This document shows positions 1 through 10,665 of a stretch of 64,000 nucleotides of DNA, one piece after another. The position numbers and the translations under genes were made by a program. The DNA lies in the NCBI GenBank assembly GCA_020543525.1, contig JAHYIO010000009.1:186001-250000 (forward strand). The letters run 5' to 3'. Below the pieces are notes generated by a model. It was not told where the DNA came from, ran no database searches, and worked only from the letters and a program-made list of their open reading frames with translations. The stretch comes from Coriolopsis trogii (Eukaryota > Basidiomycota > Agaricomycetes > Polyporales > Polyporaceae). Every line of letters begins with the position of its first letter. The stretch's first letter is position 1.

Positions 1-500
1 TAAGGAACTCGCAGTCGAGAGATGTTCCCAAGGCTGTCCTTGGATGGTGGGATGAGAATCCGGTGTAATGCAGAGAAGTGTTCCGCCAACAACGATCGCA
101 GGCGCGTTCGGGCATTCTGGATCAGGTTAGCAAACCTCATCAAATTCCTGTAGTGGGCGAGATATTTTGGACCTACTCTCGTTCACGATGTATGTGGAGC
201 ACATGGTGCAATGCCATTGACCAGTGAGTTACCGGATGGTCCCGCCCACTGAGAGAGGAGTGGAACGAAGTACGACCATAGATCTTCACGTCAATGGGGA
301 TGTAATTGCCGGTGACGATGTCGACGACAGTCCACAAAGGCACATAAGGTCGGGCTCGCACTTACTATCTCCAACGGCCAGCACGTATGTATGTCAGCGT
401 CGTAGCACGGTCCAAGGATTGCTGAGAGGTTGCACACGGACGACACAGGCTCATCGAGTTTCGAAAAGTATTCACAGAGGGGTTGGAATATGGACGGCAT
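1..500 (-). other. possible 3' part of an unidentified minus-strand gene
   Basis: Two minus-strand stretches look more protein-like than random: about 361 to 173 (contains PLWTVVDIVTGNYIPIDVKI) and about 150 to 1 (contains RFANLIQNARTRLRSLLAEH), the second still open at the window edge. They lie in different frames. I could not find a convincing intron joining them: the sequence between 190 and 140 offers a GTGCTCC donor and a CACTACAG acceptor, but that joint does not keep the second frame. No family is recognised. It may be a degraded gene, an exon pair of a gene continuing to the left, or chance. Confidence 0.25.
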
Positions 501-699
501 GCCCAGGGCATGCCGCAGCGCGAAATGAGACAGTACGAGGATGGGAGGATTATGGTGGTGGGTAGCGCGTCAGATGGTTGGCGCCCAGGTCCCCATGCGT
601 TGTTGACGTTGCTTCAAACCACCTCGACGTCATCAGACACTGCGACGAGCAACCCCCTCGCCGTCGCCGTCGCCATTCGCAAAGGTGCAACCAACGGCG

Positions 700-1870
700 A
701 TGCCAGTTGTGAGCGTGTCGGTCGACGCCTTCATCATCCTTGCCTCTGCCATCCTCATCCCCACCGCCTTCTTCTTCCGCCGTCATCCAGAGCCGTTCAC
801 GCTACACCATGCCCTCAACATCGTCCTCGTCCTGCATACTCTCCTCGTCCTGTACACACTCATCGTCCGCTACCCCCCAAATCTATTTGTGCGGCTCAAG
901 ATTCCCTTGACCACGCCTTCAGAGTCCATTCGCGCCATCCTCCTCCAACGCGCAGGCCTTCCTCAAGACGCCCCGCTGCCCACCCCGCTCGAAACGCTTC
1001 TGACGCGCCTCTCGAGCTTCGACGCGCGCACTCTTTACGTGAGGTACTCACCACTCAGCCGACGCGCGGTGCAACCTCTCTGACCGAGTATCACACTGTG
1101 CTACAGATTCGGCCAGGCGGCAATCCAGAATTGCGAGCACTGTACCACCTTCGATGAGTACGCCATATACTCCGCGCCCCGCATCGCCCTAGGCTACGTC
1201 AAGGAGGGCATCGTCCTTGGGCTCGTCACCATCCGCGGCAGCGGCCACGAACGCTGGCGAACGTACGCCGTCGGCGCCCTCGTCGGCGCGTTCATCTTCG
1301 AGGGCTACACCCTCGGCACAACCCCCGTCCGCATCCCGCGCGACGGCCTCAACGTCTTCATGGTGCGCACACTCTCGTCTACTCCCTCTCCTCGCGCATA
1401 GCCCCTCACGCATCATACCCGCACCTCCTCACCCCCAGTGGCACGACACATGCTGGACCGTCCGCCACCTCTTCTTCCTCCTCCTCCCGCTCCTCATCCA
1501 CGCCCTCCCCCGCTCTCCCCCACCCCCCAGCCCAGTCCCGGTCCTCGCGTCCACCCAAACTCTGCTCCAACAAACGACCCAGCACCTCGCCACCTCCCGC
1601 TTCGTCCACGCCGCCATGCAGCGCCACCCCGCGCTCCGCGCCGCCGCCGCCGACTGGTGGGACCGCCAGCGGGTCGAGGGCGAGTGGGCGCGCGCGGACG
1701 AGCACGTCCGCCACGCCGCGGAGAAGCTCGGGAAGGGCATCGAGGACGGCCCGGATACGGACAGCCCCAAGAGCAGGCTGAGGCACAAGGTCCGGCGCAT
1801 ACTGGGCCAGATGATGCAGGCCATCGCCCTCGCGCCTGCGCCTGCGTCTGCGCCCGTGTCGGCGAGCTGA
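700..1870 (+). CDS. conserved fungal multi-pass membrane protein, function unknown
   Basis: Three exons (700-1043, 1107-1362, 1439-1870) give 343 aa. The first in-frame ATG is at 700. Intron 1 is 63 nt (GTACTC...CTACAG) and intron 2 is 76 nt (GTGCGC...CCCCAG); both joints keep the frame. The N-terminus has two hydrophobic spans (about residues 6-27 and 35-58), a middle part carries a CEHC pair followed by a conserved-looking EYAIYSAPRIALGYVKEG stretch, and two more hydrophobic spans follow (ending near VRHLFFLLLPLLIHALP). The C-terminal third is Arg/Glu-rich and soluble, ending in an Ala/Pro/Ser run. This looks like an organelle or ER membrane protein with a cytosolic tail. I do not recognise a named family, so no activity is assigned. 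A Pro-rich stretch after the last membrane span is encoded by C-rich DNA. Confidence 0.75.
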
Positions 1871-2502
1871 TGATGGGGAGTCTGACCGCGGTTTGTGTTG
1901 TGCTCCCGTGAAGTAGAGCTTGGCTGTGTATCTTACCTGTAAACCTATTTGGACTCTCTGGGCGTGCTGTTATCCTAGAGCAAACTGCCTGATATTCGCC
2001 CTCAGTGTGGATGAGAAGGTGAGGTAATATTCTCGGCATATAGGACGGTAGCATCACTACAGCAAACGGCAAGCTCACTACGCGTCATGTAGTGGTGGTA
2101 GGTAATGTCGTCAGATGAACGTCCGTAAAGTATCGTGAGCACAGGGAGCAGTAATACAACTCGGTACCGAAAGTCGAAACGTACGCAAAGAAATAGCGGC
2201 ATAATTTGAGATAGATATGTGTGTGGAACGCACCAGGACCCGTGCTGCGGGTTGGTGCCCTGTAGCGATACTCTGAAGCCAAGTTCCCAAGTCAATGGGC
2301 GTCCACACCCTGGAACAGCAACCCTTCCCCCGAATCCTGCAAACATCCTGAGAAACAACGAGCGACGGCAAGCATACGGGTACAAACTGCATGTTGACCA
2401 TTAGCGAACACGCCCTTCCGACATACCAAACACACAGAACCATTCACCAACGACCTCGACAGCGACGCAGAGCGACTAGTGGTACACGGTCGCCAACCGC
2501 CC
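1871..2502. other. convergent intergenic region, no gene seen
   Basis: About 630 nt lies between two converging genes (plus-strand stop at 1870, minus-strand stop at 2503). Short open frames exist on both strands but none shows a recognisable domain or coherent splicing. Presumably two 3' UTRs and terminators. Confidence 0.6.
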
Positions 2503-4293
2503 CTAGTTGCGGGGCACAGGGGGCGGCATATCAGGAATAAGATAATGGACCGGACGGTCCCCAAAACTGCTCTTATGGTTCAAGCTCGGGAGCTCCATCC
2601 CCGCCGCCTCCAGATCCTCGCGCGAGTGCTGGCGCACGGGGCCATGGCCAGGCGCACGCAGCGTCCCCGCCGACTCCGACTCGCTCCTGTACGTGTACAT
2701 CGCGCTCGGCGTCACGGGCGTCGACGACGCCGACCCGCTTACGGCCGTGACCGTGCTCGACAGGCTCTGGCCGCGCGAGACGCTCGCACCCGCGCCGGGC
2801 GCCGACCGGTTCACGTTCACGTTCACGTTCGAGAGCTCCGAGACGTCGAGCTGCGGCACAGGCTTGCGCGCCGCGCGACGGGGGCCAGGTCCGCCCCCGG
2901 AAGAGCTCCGGTTCATAGGCGACTCGTACGACGGGCTCGAGGGGGACTCGATAGACCGGCGAGGAGCGGGGGGAGACCGGGGGTGAGAAGCAGGGGCAGG
3001 CACGGCGTCATTGCCGTCGAGCTTCGCGAGCGCCATAGCACGGTGGGACTGGCTTGAGGACCGCGCGCGCGAGTGGCCGAGGGACCCGGCGCCGTATTGT
3101 TGTTGTTCTGGGATGAAGGCGACGGGGCTCATGCCTGCTCCGTACGAGGCAGACGAACGCCTACGGCCGTTGTACGCCATCGGAGGCACGGTCTCGACGT
3201 ATTCGTAGCCTTTGGGATACTTTTGTTCGACGCTGGCCAGCGTGGCGACATCTTCGTCCGAACGGTGCTGTGCAGCCGAGAGCATGGCCCCTGTAGAGTC
3301 CGTAGCGCCACGTTTCTTGGTCTTTGAGGGGAGGACCATAGGGAGCGTTGGCTTCCCTGCCATGGGAGCATCCATGCCCGAGTCTCTGGACGAGAGACCT
3401 CCCCACTTGCCAAGCTGGGCCGGGCCTTCCATCGCCCGACGACGAGAGCGCGTGGGAGAACGCCGACATAGGCCGAAGTAGATGTACCCAGCGATAGCAG
3501 CCGCGAGGATGAGCACGCCTCCAACGACGCCTCCAGCTATCGCTCCCGTGCGGGAATTGGCGGTGGCTGCGACAACGGGGAGAGACGTGGCGGATGACGT
3601 AGTGGAAGTTAGGCTAGCCGACCTCGTGGCGGAGGCAGAGCCTGTACTGCTAACAGCGGGAGCGGACGTGGAGGAAGCTGACGAACCGAGACACGACTCA
3701 TCCGTACCGTTCGTGACGAAGAACTGCGACGACGGTACTTGCCAACCTTGTCCTTGAGCTATGATCGTGTACCATCCTTGCGGAACATCGACAGGCGACC
3801 ATGTGTACGTCTGGGAGGTGGTGTGAAGGTTGGATGCGATGATCAGGTTTGCCACGTCTCGTTTCCTCGGGAAGGCGATATCGGTGTGGGGCGCGATGCT
3901 TGACTTGACGACGAAGTCAAAGGTGAGATCGGGGCCGTTGCATATCCAATCAATGACGGTGGAGGAGCAGGACTCGGGATAGACGATATCCTCAAAGGCA
4001 AAGGGCACGATAGTCGACGAGCTCGCAGGGGCCGAGTCGGTTGGGGAGGTCTGGAAGATAGAGCCAGGGAGGGAAGCCATGGTGTCCGTGGGGCTTGGAG
4101 TTGGCGAGCTATCGCTTACCGCAGTCGTACTGATCGGGGACCCAGGAAACGTGCCTGTCAGCGTCGGGTCTATCGAGAAGACTGAACCCGGGAGCGAGAC
4201 TGGCGGGGGCGGGGGCAGGCCTGGCGAAAAGCGGGTGCCGGGGAGATTGACCTGTCTGCGCTTGACGTCGACGGCGGACTCTGAGGCGGCCAT
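2503..4293 (-). CDS. single-span membrane protein with Ser/Thr-rich ectodomain (SKG6/mid2-like architecture)
   Basis: A single open frame of 596 aa starts at an ATG at 4293 and needs no intron. Residues 1-110 are Pro/Ser/Thr-rich with recurring LPGxxF units (near 17, 34 and 75). Residues about 110-200 form a compact domain with two Cys and the motif DVPQGWYTIIAQGQGWQVPS. A Ser/Thr-rich stalk (200-245) precedes one transmembrane helix at about 252-274 (AIAGGVVGGVLILAAAIAGY), then a basic stop-transfer patch LCRRSPTRSRRR and a long Ser/Pro-rich cytosolic tail. This is the layout of fungal cell-wall or polarity membrane proteins; the name is by architecture only. No signal peptide is visible at this start. 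A GTGAGT...CACAG pair at 4340-4296 looks like a 5' UTR intron, and an alternative first exon carrying a signal peptide cannot be excluded. A short NVNVNVN run is encoded by a 6-bp tandem repeat near 2811-2830. Confidence 0.7.
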   Translation of the reverse strand: MAASESAVDVKRRQVNLPGTRFSPGLPPPPPVSLPGSVFSIDPTLTGTFPGSPISTTAVSDSSPTPSPTDTMASLPGSIFQTSPTDSAPASSSTIVPFAFEDIVYPESCSSTVIDWICNGPDLTFDFVVKSSIAPHTDIAFPRKRDVANLIIASNLHTTSQTYTWSPVDVPQGWYTIIAQGQGWQVPSSQFFVTNGTDESCLGSSASSTSAPAVSSTGSASATRSASLTSTTSSATSLPVVAATANSRTGAIAGGVVGGVLILAAAIAGYIYFGLCRRSPTRSRRRAMEGPAQLGKWGGLSSRDSGMDAPMAGKPTLPMVLPSKTKKRGATDSTGAMLSAAQHRSDEDVATLASVEQKYPKGYEYVETVPPMAYNGRRRSSASYGAGMSPVAFIPEQQQYGAGSLGHSRARSSSQSHRAMALAKLDGNDAVPAPASHPRSPPAPRRSIESPSSPSYESPMNRSSSGGGPGPRRAARKPVPQLDVSELSNVNVNVNRSAPGAGASVSRGQSLSSTVTAVSGSASSTPVTPSAMYTYRSESESAGTLRAPGHGPVRQHSREDLEAAGMELPSLNHKSSFGDRPVHYLIPDMPPPVPRN

Positions 4294-5067
4294 GGCTGTG
4301 AACGGAGCTGGCTAGGGGAGCCAGGGCAAAAGGAGACTCACCAGACGGTGCTGAGCATAGATAAGGGGCTGGAGAAACCCTCTACGGCCGGGAGAAGGAC
4401 GAGATGGGTGGCAGATGGGGCGAGGGGGGCGCACGCAGATGGACGCTGTGCACAACCTCGGCCTCTCAGCTCCCTCGGCGACAATCCGTCTCTCCCACCC
4501 ACGATCTGAGCGTCTCTCTCCGAAATTGTTCCACTCCCACCCACCGCTATGTGTGGAAACGGTTGACAATTAGCCTCGAGACGCGCGCGGAGGGTTAATC
4601 TCGCGGCAGTCGCTGTGTCCAAACTCGCGATGCACAGTATAGCACTATAGCAGCCTTCCATATATCCGACTGAGATCTACCAGGGCCAACGAGGCACTCC
4701 ATACCGCAACAAAACCAGGCACTGCTCAGCGTCGAGTTAACGTTGCGTCATGCAATGGCATCCCGAAGATGTCACGGGAGTAGGCGGCAGACCAGCCGGC
4801 GACTCATGTGCTCAAATCCGCGTAATAGTAAGAAGCTCTGTTGAGGAACGGCCTCGGGGTCGGCTCAAAAGCATTCCGTGACGTCGACAGTCTATGAATC
4901 GTGAACTATGCATTATACATTCTGCTATGCTATACAGACTATATGCGGATGGATAGTGTTGTGGCGAATTGAGAGGAGAGTGCTGGTCAGCCGGGAAGTA
5001 TGATTGAGATGTATGCAAGGGAGGGATGGCAGGCAAAGCAAGCAGCAAAACAGTTCGCAGAGCGAGT
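4294..5067. other. intergenic, 5' region of the membrane-protein gene
   Basis: About 770 nt without a supported gene. It holds the promoter and probable 5' UTR intron of the minus-strand gene at 2503-4293, and the 3' end of the MRS2-family gene. C/T-rich runs occur near 4480-4550. Confidence 0.55.
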
Positions 5068-7403
5068 TCACGACCACCCCTCGTACCGTCGTCCGCGAAG
5101 CGAGAACAGCGACCATCGTTGCTTCGCAGACCGCTTCCGATTGTTGTTCGACAGGCCCACTTTGCGAATCTTCGACAACGTACGAACCCCGAGCCACGCA
5201 GCGCCCATCGACGCCGCAAAGGACACCGCGGTGAGCACAAAGAACGCATATTCGTGCTCCTCGAAATGGCTCTTCAACTGTCGACAGCGTTCAGCATGCG
5301 CGGCGGGACAAGCACCATGAACAGAGGTATGGCACTCACGTTCATTCCAAACACACCCGCTACGAGCGTTCCGATGCCTATGCCCATCGTCAAGATAGAC
5401 ACCTTCAGGTCAAGCGCCAGCAGAGCGTTCCGATTCGAGTCTAGGATAAGCTCGACGATTTCTTGAGTCGATTGGACGTTAGACTGCCGGTGTACCGTTA
5501 GCAATCACGCCGTACGGTACATGAAAGCATGAGAGGTACAAGTGCACGGCCGCGCCCTTATATACAGCAAGCGAGGCGATATGGAGCGTCGTCAATGCGC
5601 CACCGCTGTCTTGCAACGAAACATATAAAACCAGCCGTATGGCAATGCTAGAACGTGCAACAAGCGCATGCCATCTCGAACTGCACGTTCAAGGCGTGAC
5701 GCCAGAGTCACAAGCACCCGGACTACAGATCGTCTGGGCGTCATACTCACCTGAATATTCTCCGCTTCGTTAACAATCTCCTCCACTTGTTTAGAGAACG
5801 ACTCGAGTAAGACCTCGAGTTCTTCATGGTCATCATAACTCCGTGGCAAACCGTTCTTCTTGTCGCTCAGATACATTGCCGCCAAGTCTTCGTCTTGTTC
5901 CAATACCTCCTCCAGAGCTTCTTGAACCTTGGTGCGATTCAGTGCTGAGCTGGACTTCAGACCTGGACATGAATATATACCAATTTCGCGCGGTTCTGGA
6001 AGCCAGCCAACCGTCGTGAGTAGTGCAGGAGGCGCTTGAACTTGTCGTGGTCGATGTCGTCTTCCAGCTCAGCCAAAAGGCCGCCGACAAGATTGCGGAT
6101 GAACACCATCTCTGCCTCGAGCGCACTCAAGACTGAGAGAAGTATCGAGTCTAGGGCTCTGTATGTCATCGCGAGTAAGTAATGGCCAAAAACATGCAAC
6201 ATGAGCGGGGACGTGAGGTGAGTGTGGCACTACGATCAGCACAAGAGGCGACAAGCCAGAGCTATCGAGCGACCACTCGATGCTTTCACCGTCACGGCCG
6301 GACTTTTTCGACTCTTGCACACCGCTCCAACCTCGCAAATTCCCAGGTACCATGCCCAACCCGAGCTGAGCCCCGACATAAACAGCGGTGGAAAACTCAC
6401 CGGAACTCATAGGGTGTCCCTGACGCCTTTGCCCTCAAATTATGCTGCGTTATGGTGAGTATATTGCGATAACCATACGCTCGTTGCAAACGTACCTCGA
6501 GATGATAGAGGAAAACCGAATGCAGCCGCGAGTCTGCAGAGCCGTACGTATCGAAAAGCAACACGGTGTCGGCCTTGACAAGAGCACGAATATGGAGGAT
6601 GTTGACCTAGGCCCACAATGCGAGTAGGGGGTTCAGGACGACCGTCCAGTTGATCCCAGGCAACTAAGCGACTACGTACAAGGATCGCTTCCTTTCGCAC
6701 CAAAATCGTAGGCACAAGGTTTGGAATCCTTGAATCGATTTTTCGCAGGTCACGCGGCTGACCGCTGACCTGTTAGCAGCTACGTGCGGGCAGCGGCTGA
6801 TGGGAACTTACGTTCAGTCGATGCTCCGTGCACAAGTCGCCTTTCCTAAACTGGCCAGAAATCGTCTTGACGTTTCCTGGGGACGTAAGAGGAGAGGGTA
6901 CGGGTTGGTCGGACGCATATAATGAGAGAGAAGAGCGCAGCCAGCTGACCTTCCGCGTCCAATATTGTGCCTTCAGTCTGTCAAGGTGAACGAACGTGTC
7001 GGGGATGAGTACACGGGGACTCACATCGCAGCATCAGATCCGTCGGCTGTCTCCCTTTCATCGCTTTCTCTAGTACCGCGATTTTAGCAGCTTCTTCGTG
7101 ACAGTCTGACGGTTCGTCCAGCGGGTCGGACTGCCGTCTGGGAGACAGTCTTCGCAGCCAAGTAGAAAAATGACGCAGAGGCGTTGAACACGAATTCGGG
7201 TTACGTCGCAATGCGGTAGAGGTGCTAAGATGTGATGGCAGTTTCACGGCCGTGGAAGCAGCTCGGGTTGCATGGAACGCAGCCATGCACGTTCGACGCG
7301 GGATGTGGAAGGCAGATGGCGGCCATCCGGATGATGGTGGTGAGGTGCCTAGGTATGAGGGCGTTACATGGCGTTGTGCCAGTCTCCGAGCGAGCGTATG
7401 CAT
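5068..7403 (-). CDS. MRS2: MRS2-family mitochondrial magnesium channel (CorA superfamily)
   Basis: Ten exons (7403-7025, 6970-6950, 6876-6812, 6757-6680, 6606-6496, 6444-6401, 6158-5981, 5927-5751, 5483-5340, 5277-5068) join in frame to 468 aa. Residues 1-95 are Arg/Ser/Thr-rich without acidic residues, a typical mitochondrial presequence. Then come family signatures: PRDLRKIDSRIPNLVPTILV, TVLLFDTYGS, FIRNLVGGLLAELEDDI and DLAAMYLSDKK. The first membrane helix ends in the ion-pore motif GMN (about residues 397-399, FGMNLKS across the last splice), and a second helix follows (YAFFVLTAVSFAASMGAAWL). CorA/MRS2 proteins form pentamers in the inner membrane with the GMN loop at the pore mouth and feed Mg2+ into the matrix. 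Exon 2 is only 21 nt. Two introns are long for this genome (242 and 267 nt). At exon 4 a second acceptor 12 nt upstream would add four residues. MRS2 versus its paralogue LPE10/MFM1 cannot be settled here. Confidence 0.93.
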
Positions 7404-8477
7404 GCGCGAGAGTGCGCGAGGAGGGAGAGGTGATGGAGGCTGCAGCCGGAAGGAGGGGACTCAGACAGTCGACGCGCTCGCTTGCGGCAGCGCACTCCAG
7501 CTGGCGCAGACGCCCAATGTGGACCCATGACCACACAGATGATCTTACGTCAGCGGGCGGCTCTTCACTCTGAAGCCCCGGTTTCCGGGGTCTAATGCTG
7601 GGGGCAAACGGGCAGACAGAGCAATCCCTTCATGCTCTAACGAGAAGCTGAAGATGCGTTGGCAATAACCGCTACACGGTCCACAAGCCTGAGACGATGA
7701 GCAGTTGAACGGCGCTTCCGTTGCCTATTCAAGCCGCTTAAGGTCACATTCCACATATAGAAAGCCAGCGAAGGTACCCCGGATACCTCCAGTCGCTTCG
7801 TCAGTCGTGGGCAATGCATTCTCCTCCTCACGTCCGCTTTGCTCACTCACATCTCATAATTGTTTCATGGAATTGAGGATGATGTATGCACTCAGGCATG
7901 AAGGTCTGCACAGAATGCTAATCCGGTAAGTAGTGCTGCCTTTCAACCCATTTTGAACGAAGTCATTTACCGGGCCGCGTGCCCTCAAAGGCCTAACTGT
8001 CGTTCTCTCTTTCCTTGGATTAGTCACTTTGATTTCTCGAGATTAAGACACACTAACAACACATGTGTGTCAATGTGTATCCAGCATCTTAGGTCATTTT
8101 GCCTATAACATGTCGTCAATGTTCGTGCACGGTCATACACGCCCCGAGGCCATGTGATCACAGCCTGGATCCCAGACCGTTCGACATCGAGTGGACGCAC
8201 AACACGAGTCACCTCCCTACTTGCCAGCTGCCCATACACGCTCACTGCCAGATTGGCGCGACCACTCACATCATCCGCGACCGCTCGTGTCCTCCTGCTC
8301 TCGGCTTCCCCCCTGGACGCCACGGAATCAATCCCGGGCCCACTCGCATAGATCGCTCCTTCCCAACTTCTTGACGCCTTCTTTTCCCCGGGTACTACAT
8401 GAACACCCCGCCCCCTGACGAATGTCATTTACCTTTACCCTTGCCCTCCCCCCGCTTCGCCTGCCACAACTCTGACG
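7404..8477. other. divergent intergenic region, no supported gene
   Basis: About 1.07 kb between the divergent MRS2-family gene and the next plus-strand gene, so it contains both promoters. A 69-codon minus-strand frame (7846-7637) ending NASSASR is open but has no recognisable domain and no convincing splice partners; I leave it uncalled. C/T-rich stretches sit just before 8478. Confidence 0.5.
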
Positions 8478-9318
8478 ATGCACGAAGTCTCTCGTTTGCT
8501 CCAAGCCGCCGCCGCTCTCTCGCAGCTGTTGCGAGACGCAGGCGTCCCGCATGCGTTTTATGGAAACGTCCTAACCGCAATCCTATCAAAAGCGCCCCTG
8601 GCCGATGTCAGTGACAGTTCTGATTCTCAGAGCCGTGCGTGCTAATGTATGTGCAGGAAATCTCTTGCATTGTAGAAGGTGGGACGGTTCATCCCTTTCG
8701 TCGAGTACGTCAGTCCTGCGCAGGGAACGAGGACTTCTCAATAGTCTCGTCCCCGTGGAGCAATCGGTAAGTCGACACGGGGACCGGTACCTTAACGGCC
8801 ACGACTATCATTCACAAAGCTCCAGCTTGCACGTGAAATACCAACGACTGATCCCTCCGATCGACGTGAGTCCTTTTGCTCCCGTGACGCTCCTTTGCCC
8901 GTTCTCAACTTGATCAGATTGAGATCTTGCCTGCTGGAGAAGAAGGTCCACGGCGACTGGATGGCTCGACGGTAATGATAGTGGGGAGGGTGCCGTTCCT
9001 AACAGTAACAGAATTCATCAGGGCCAAACTGAAGGCATGGTCTATGTAGGATTGGACTCCCTCCTTCCCCTTTGGACCAAACCTTGACTGAGTTCTTTAG
9101 ACGCGGTCTTGAGAGGGACGCGCAAGACATCACGTTTGCGATGTCGCGATACTGGGACCGGGTTGATCTAAATCGTATCCCCGAGCAGGAGATGAACGAA
9201 CTTGCGTCACGCTTTCCTGCAGCCGCCCCCTCATGGCGGGAGCTTAAACGAAAATACGGCATGTACGTCCTTCTACTGCCGCTTATGCTGACGTTAATAA
9301 CGTCGCTCCAGGTCATAG
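8478..9318 (+). CDS. nucleotidyltransferase-fold-like small protein, basidiomycete family
   Basis: Six exons (8478-8606, 8657-8766, 8820-8865, 8918-9045, 9101-9262, 9312-9318) give 193 aa; introns are 49-55 nt and all joints keep frame. The start ATG opens MHEVSRLLQAAAALSQLLRD, followed by GVPHAFYGNVLTAILS, the layout of proteins with a nucleotidyltransferase-like beginning (helix, then a small-residue turn). Middle: EISCIVEGGTVHPFRRV; then IEILPAGEEGPRRL and VPFLTVTEFIRAKLKAW; the C-terminus has RGLERDAQDITFAMSRYWDR and ends KRKYGMS. Basidiomycete genomes carry many copies of such short proteins, and the fold assignment is from memory of that pattern. I see no clear catalytic DxD pair, so it may be inactive or only fold-related. 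The final exon is just 7 nt including the stop. Confidence 0.7.
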
Positions 9319-10665
9319 CATGCATCTAAAAGTAACTGGACGTTAGTCGCTCATACAACACTTGTATACTTAGCTCTGCAACCCTCCCAGCGCACAGAGC
9401 GCCATATTGCGTGACCGCTGTCATGTCCCTTCCTGCGCGATTCTCTCAGATCGTCGGCAGAGTAGGTGAGTAAATCTGTATGCAAGAACGGCACTCGGGC
9501 CTATATGTGCGCTTTCGCTCCACACCTCGTACCCCCCATCAGTGGATGACGGAATACACTTGAGGCTTGCTTCCCTGTCTTCCCAAGTCGATGGAGGCCT
9601 TCGGCCTGGACTTAGACCCACAACACGGGACGCAACACAGATAGGTTGACGTGCCACAGGGACGATATCAGAGAAGGCCAGCACTAGCCTCCGGATCCCC
9701 GGGCTGCCCTGCTTCTTGAGTGGAATCACCTCGATATGCCTTCGGCATCTAGCGCAAGCGTCCCTTCAGTCGGGTCCGGCATGATCTGCTGATGCGAAGT
9801 ATAGGAGGTCAAGCAGTCTTCAAAGTATGTCGGTGAGAGTGTCGTTTCTGCACAGTATGGTGCATTCCGCTAATGTGTATCAGCTCAGCTATTCAGTCTG
9901 CATCACATTGCGCCGCAACGTCTCGAAGAGTCTCTCCAAACCAGCAAATGTGGTCTATTACGCCGTGTGTCTGCGATCTCCGGACCGAATCAATCCCTCT
10001 TCTTGAGCCCATCTATCTGGCCACATAGGCCCCCAATCGTGCCTTCCTGTGCGATTGATGCTCGCCACGTATTGAGAGTGCACCGAAGGCGCCGTCCAAC
10101 ACGCATTCGAACTTTTGTCACTTTGAAGGTTCATCGGACTGGGACTCCGACTGTCTGGCGCCATGATACTGGCAGGAGCGTCGGGCCTGTGTCATCACGC
10201 GATTCATACAGCTCGAGAGATCGATGGCTAGAACGTCTGATTTGAGAACGACTCCGGTCCCGTGTTATCTACTACCGAGACGTCTCCGATGAATCCAGTG
10301 TTCCCAATTCATTGCTCAGTGCAAAGTCTCTCACTCTATCGAAGGCCCGGGTGCATGACCATCCTGCGCCCTCGTTTTGACTAACTTGGCTGGAATGTCT
10401 CCATGTTGCTGTACTCTCGGATACCGTCACACTACGCCCGAGCGTAAAGTCTGAGCTAGCACTCTTACGCTGCCAGTGACATCAGACCACGCCTTGAGTC
10501 GACGATCCTTCTGGACTGCCTAAAACGGCAATGGTCACACTCATGACAGTCACGTGATGGTGTCACGGAGGACGCGTACCCCCACACGCTGAGCGTCGCG
10601 TCCATAATATACGCCTCAGCGCTGTTCACGACGTCTACTATCTTGTTCTGCCACTCCTCACCACC
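9319..10665. other. intergenic, no supported gene
   Basis: About 1.35 kb upstream of RPT6. Several frames of 70-130 codons are open on both strands (for example minus 9729-9421) but none shows a domain or consistent splicing. The 3' part is the RPT6 promoter, with a TATA-like CATAATATACG near 10602-10612. Confidence 0.5.

Noticed and set aside
2479..3057. 192-codon plus-strand frame
   Set aside because: Antisense shadow of the 596-aa membrane protein; Arg/His-rich translation typical of the wrong strand of GC-rich coding DNA.
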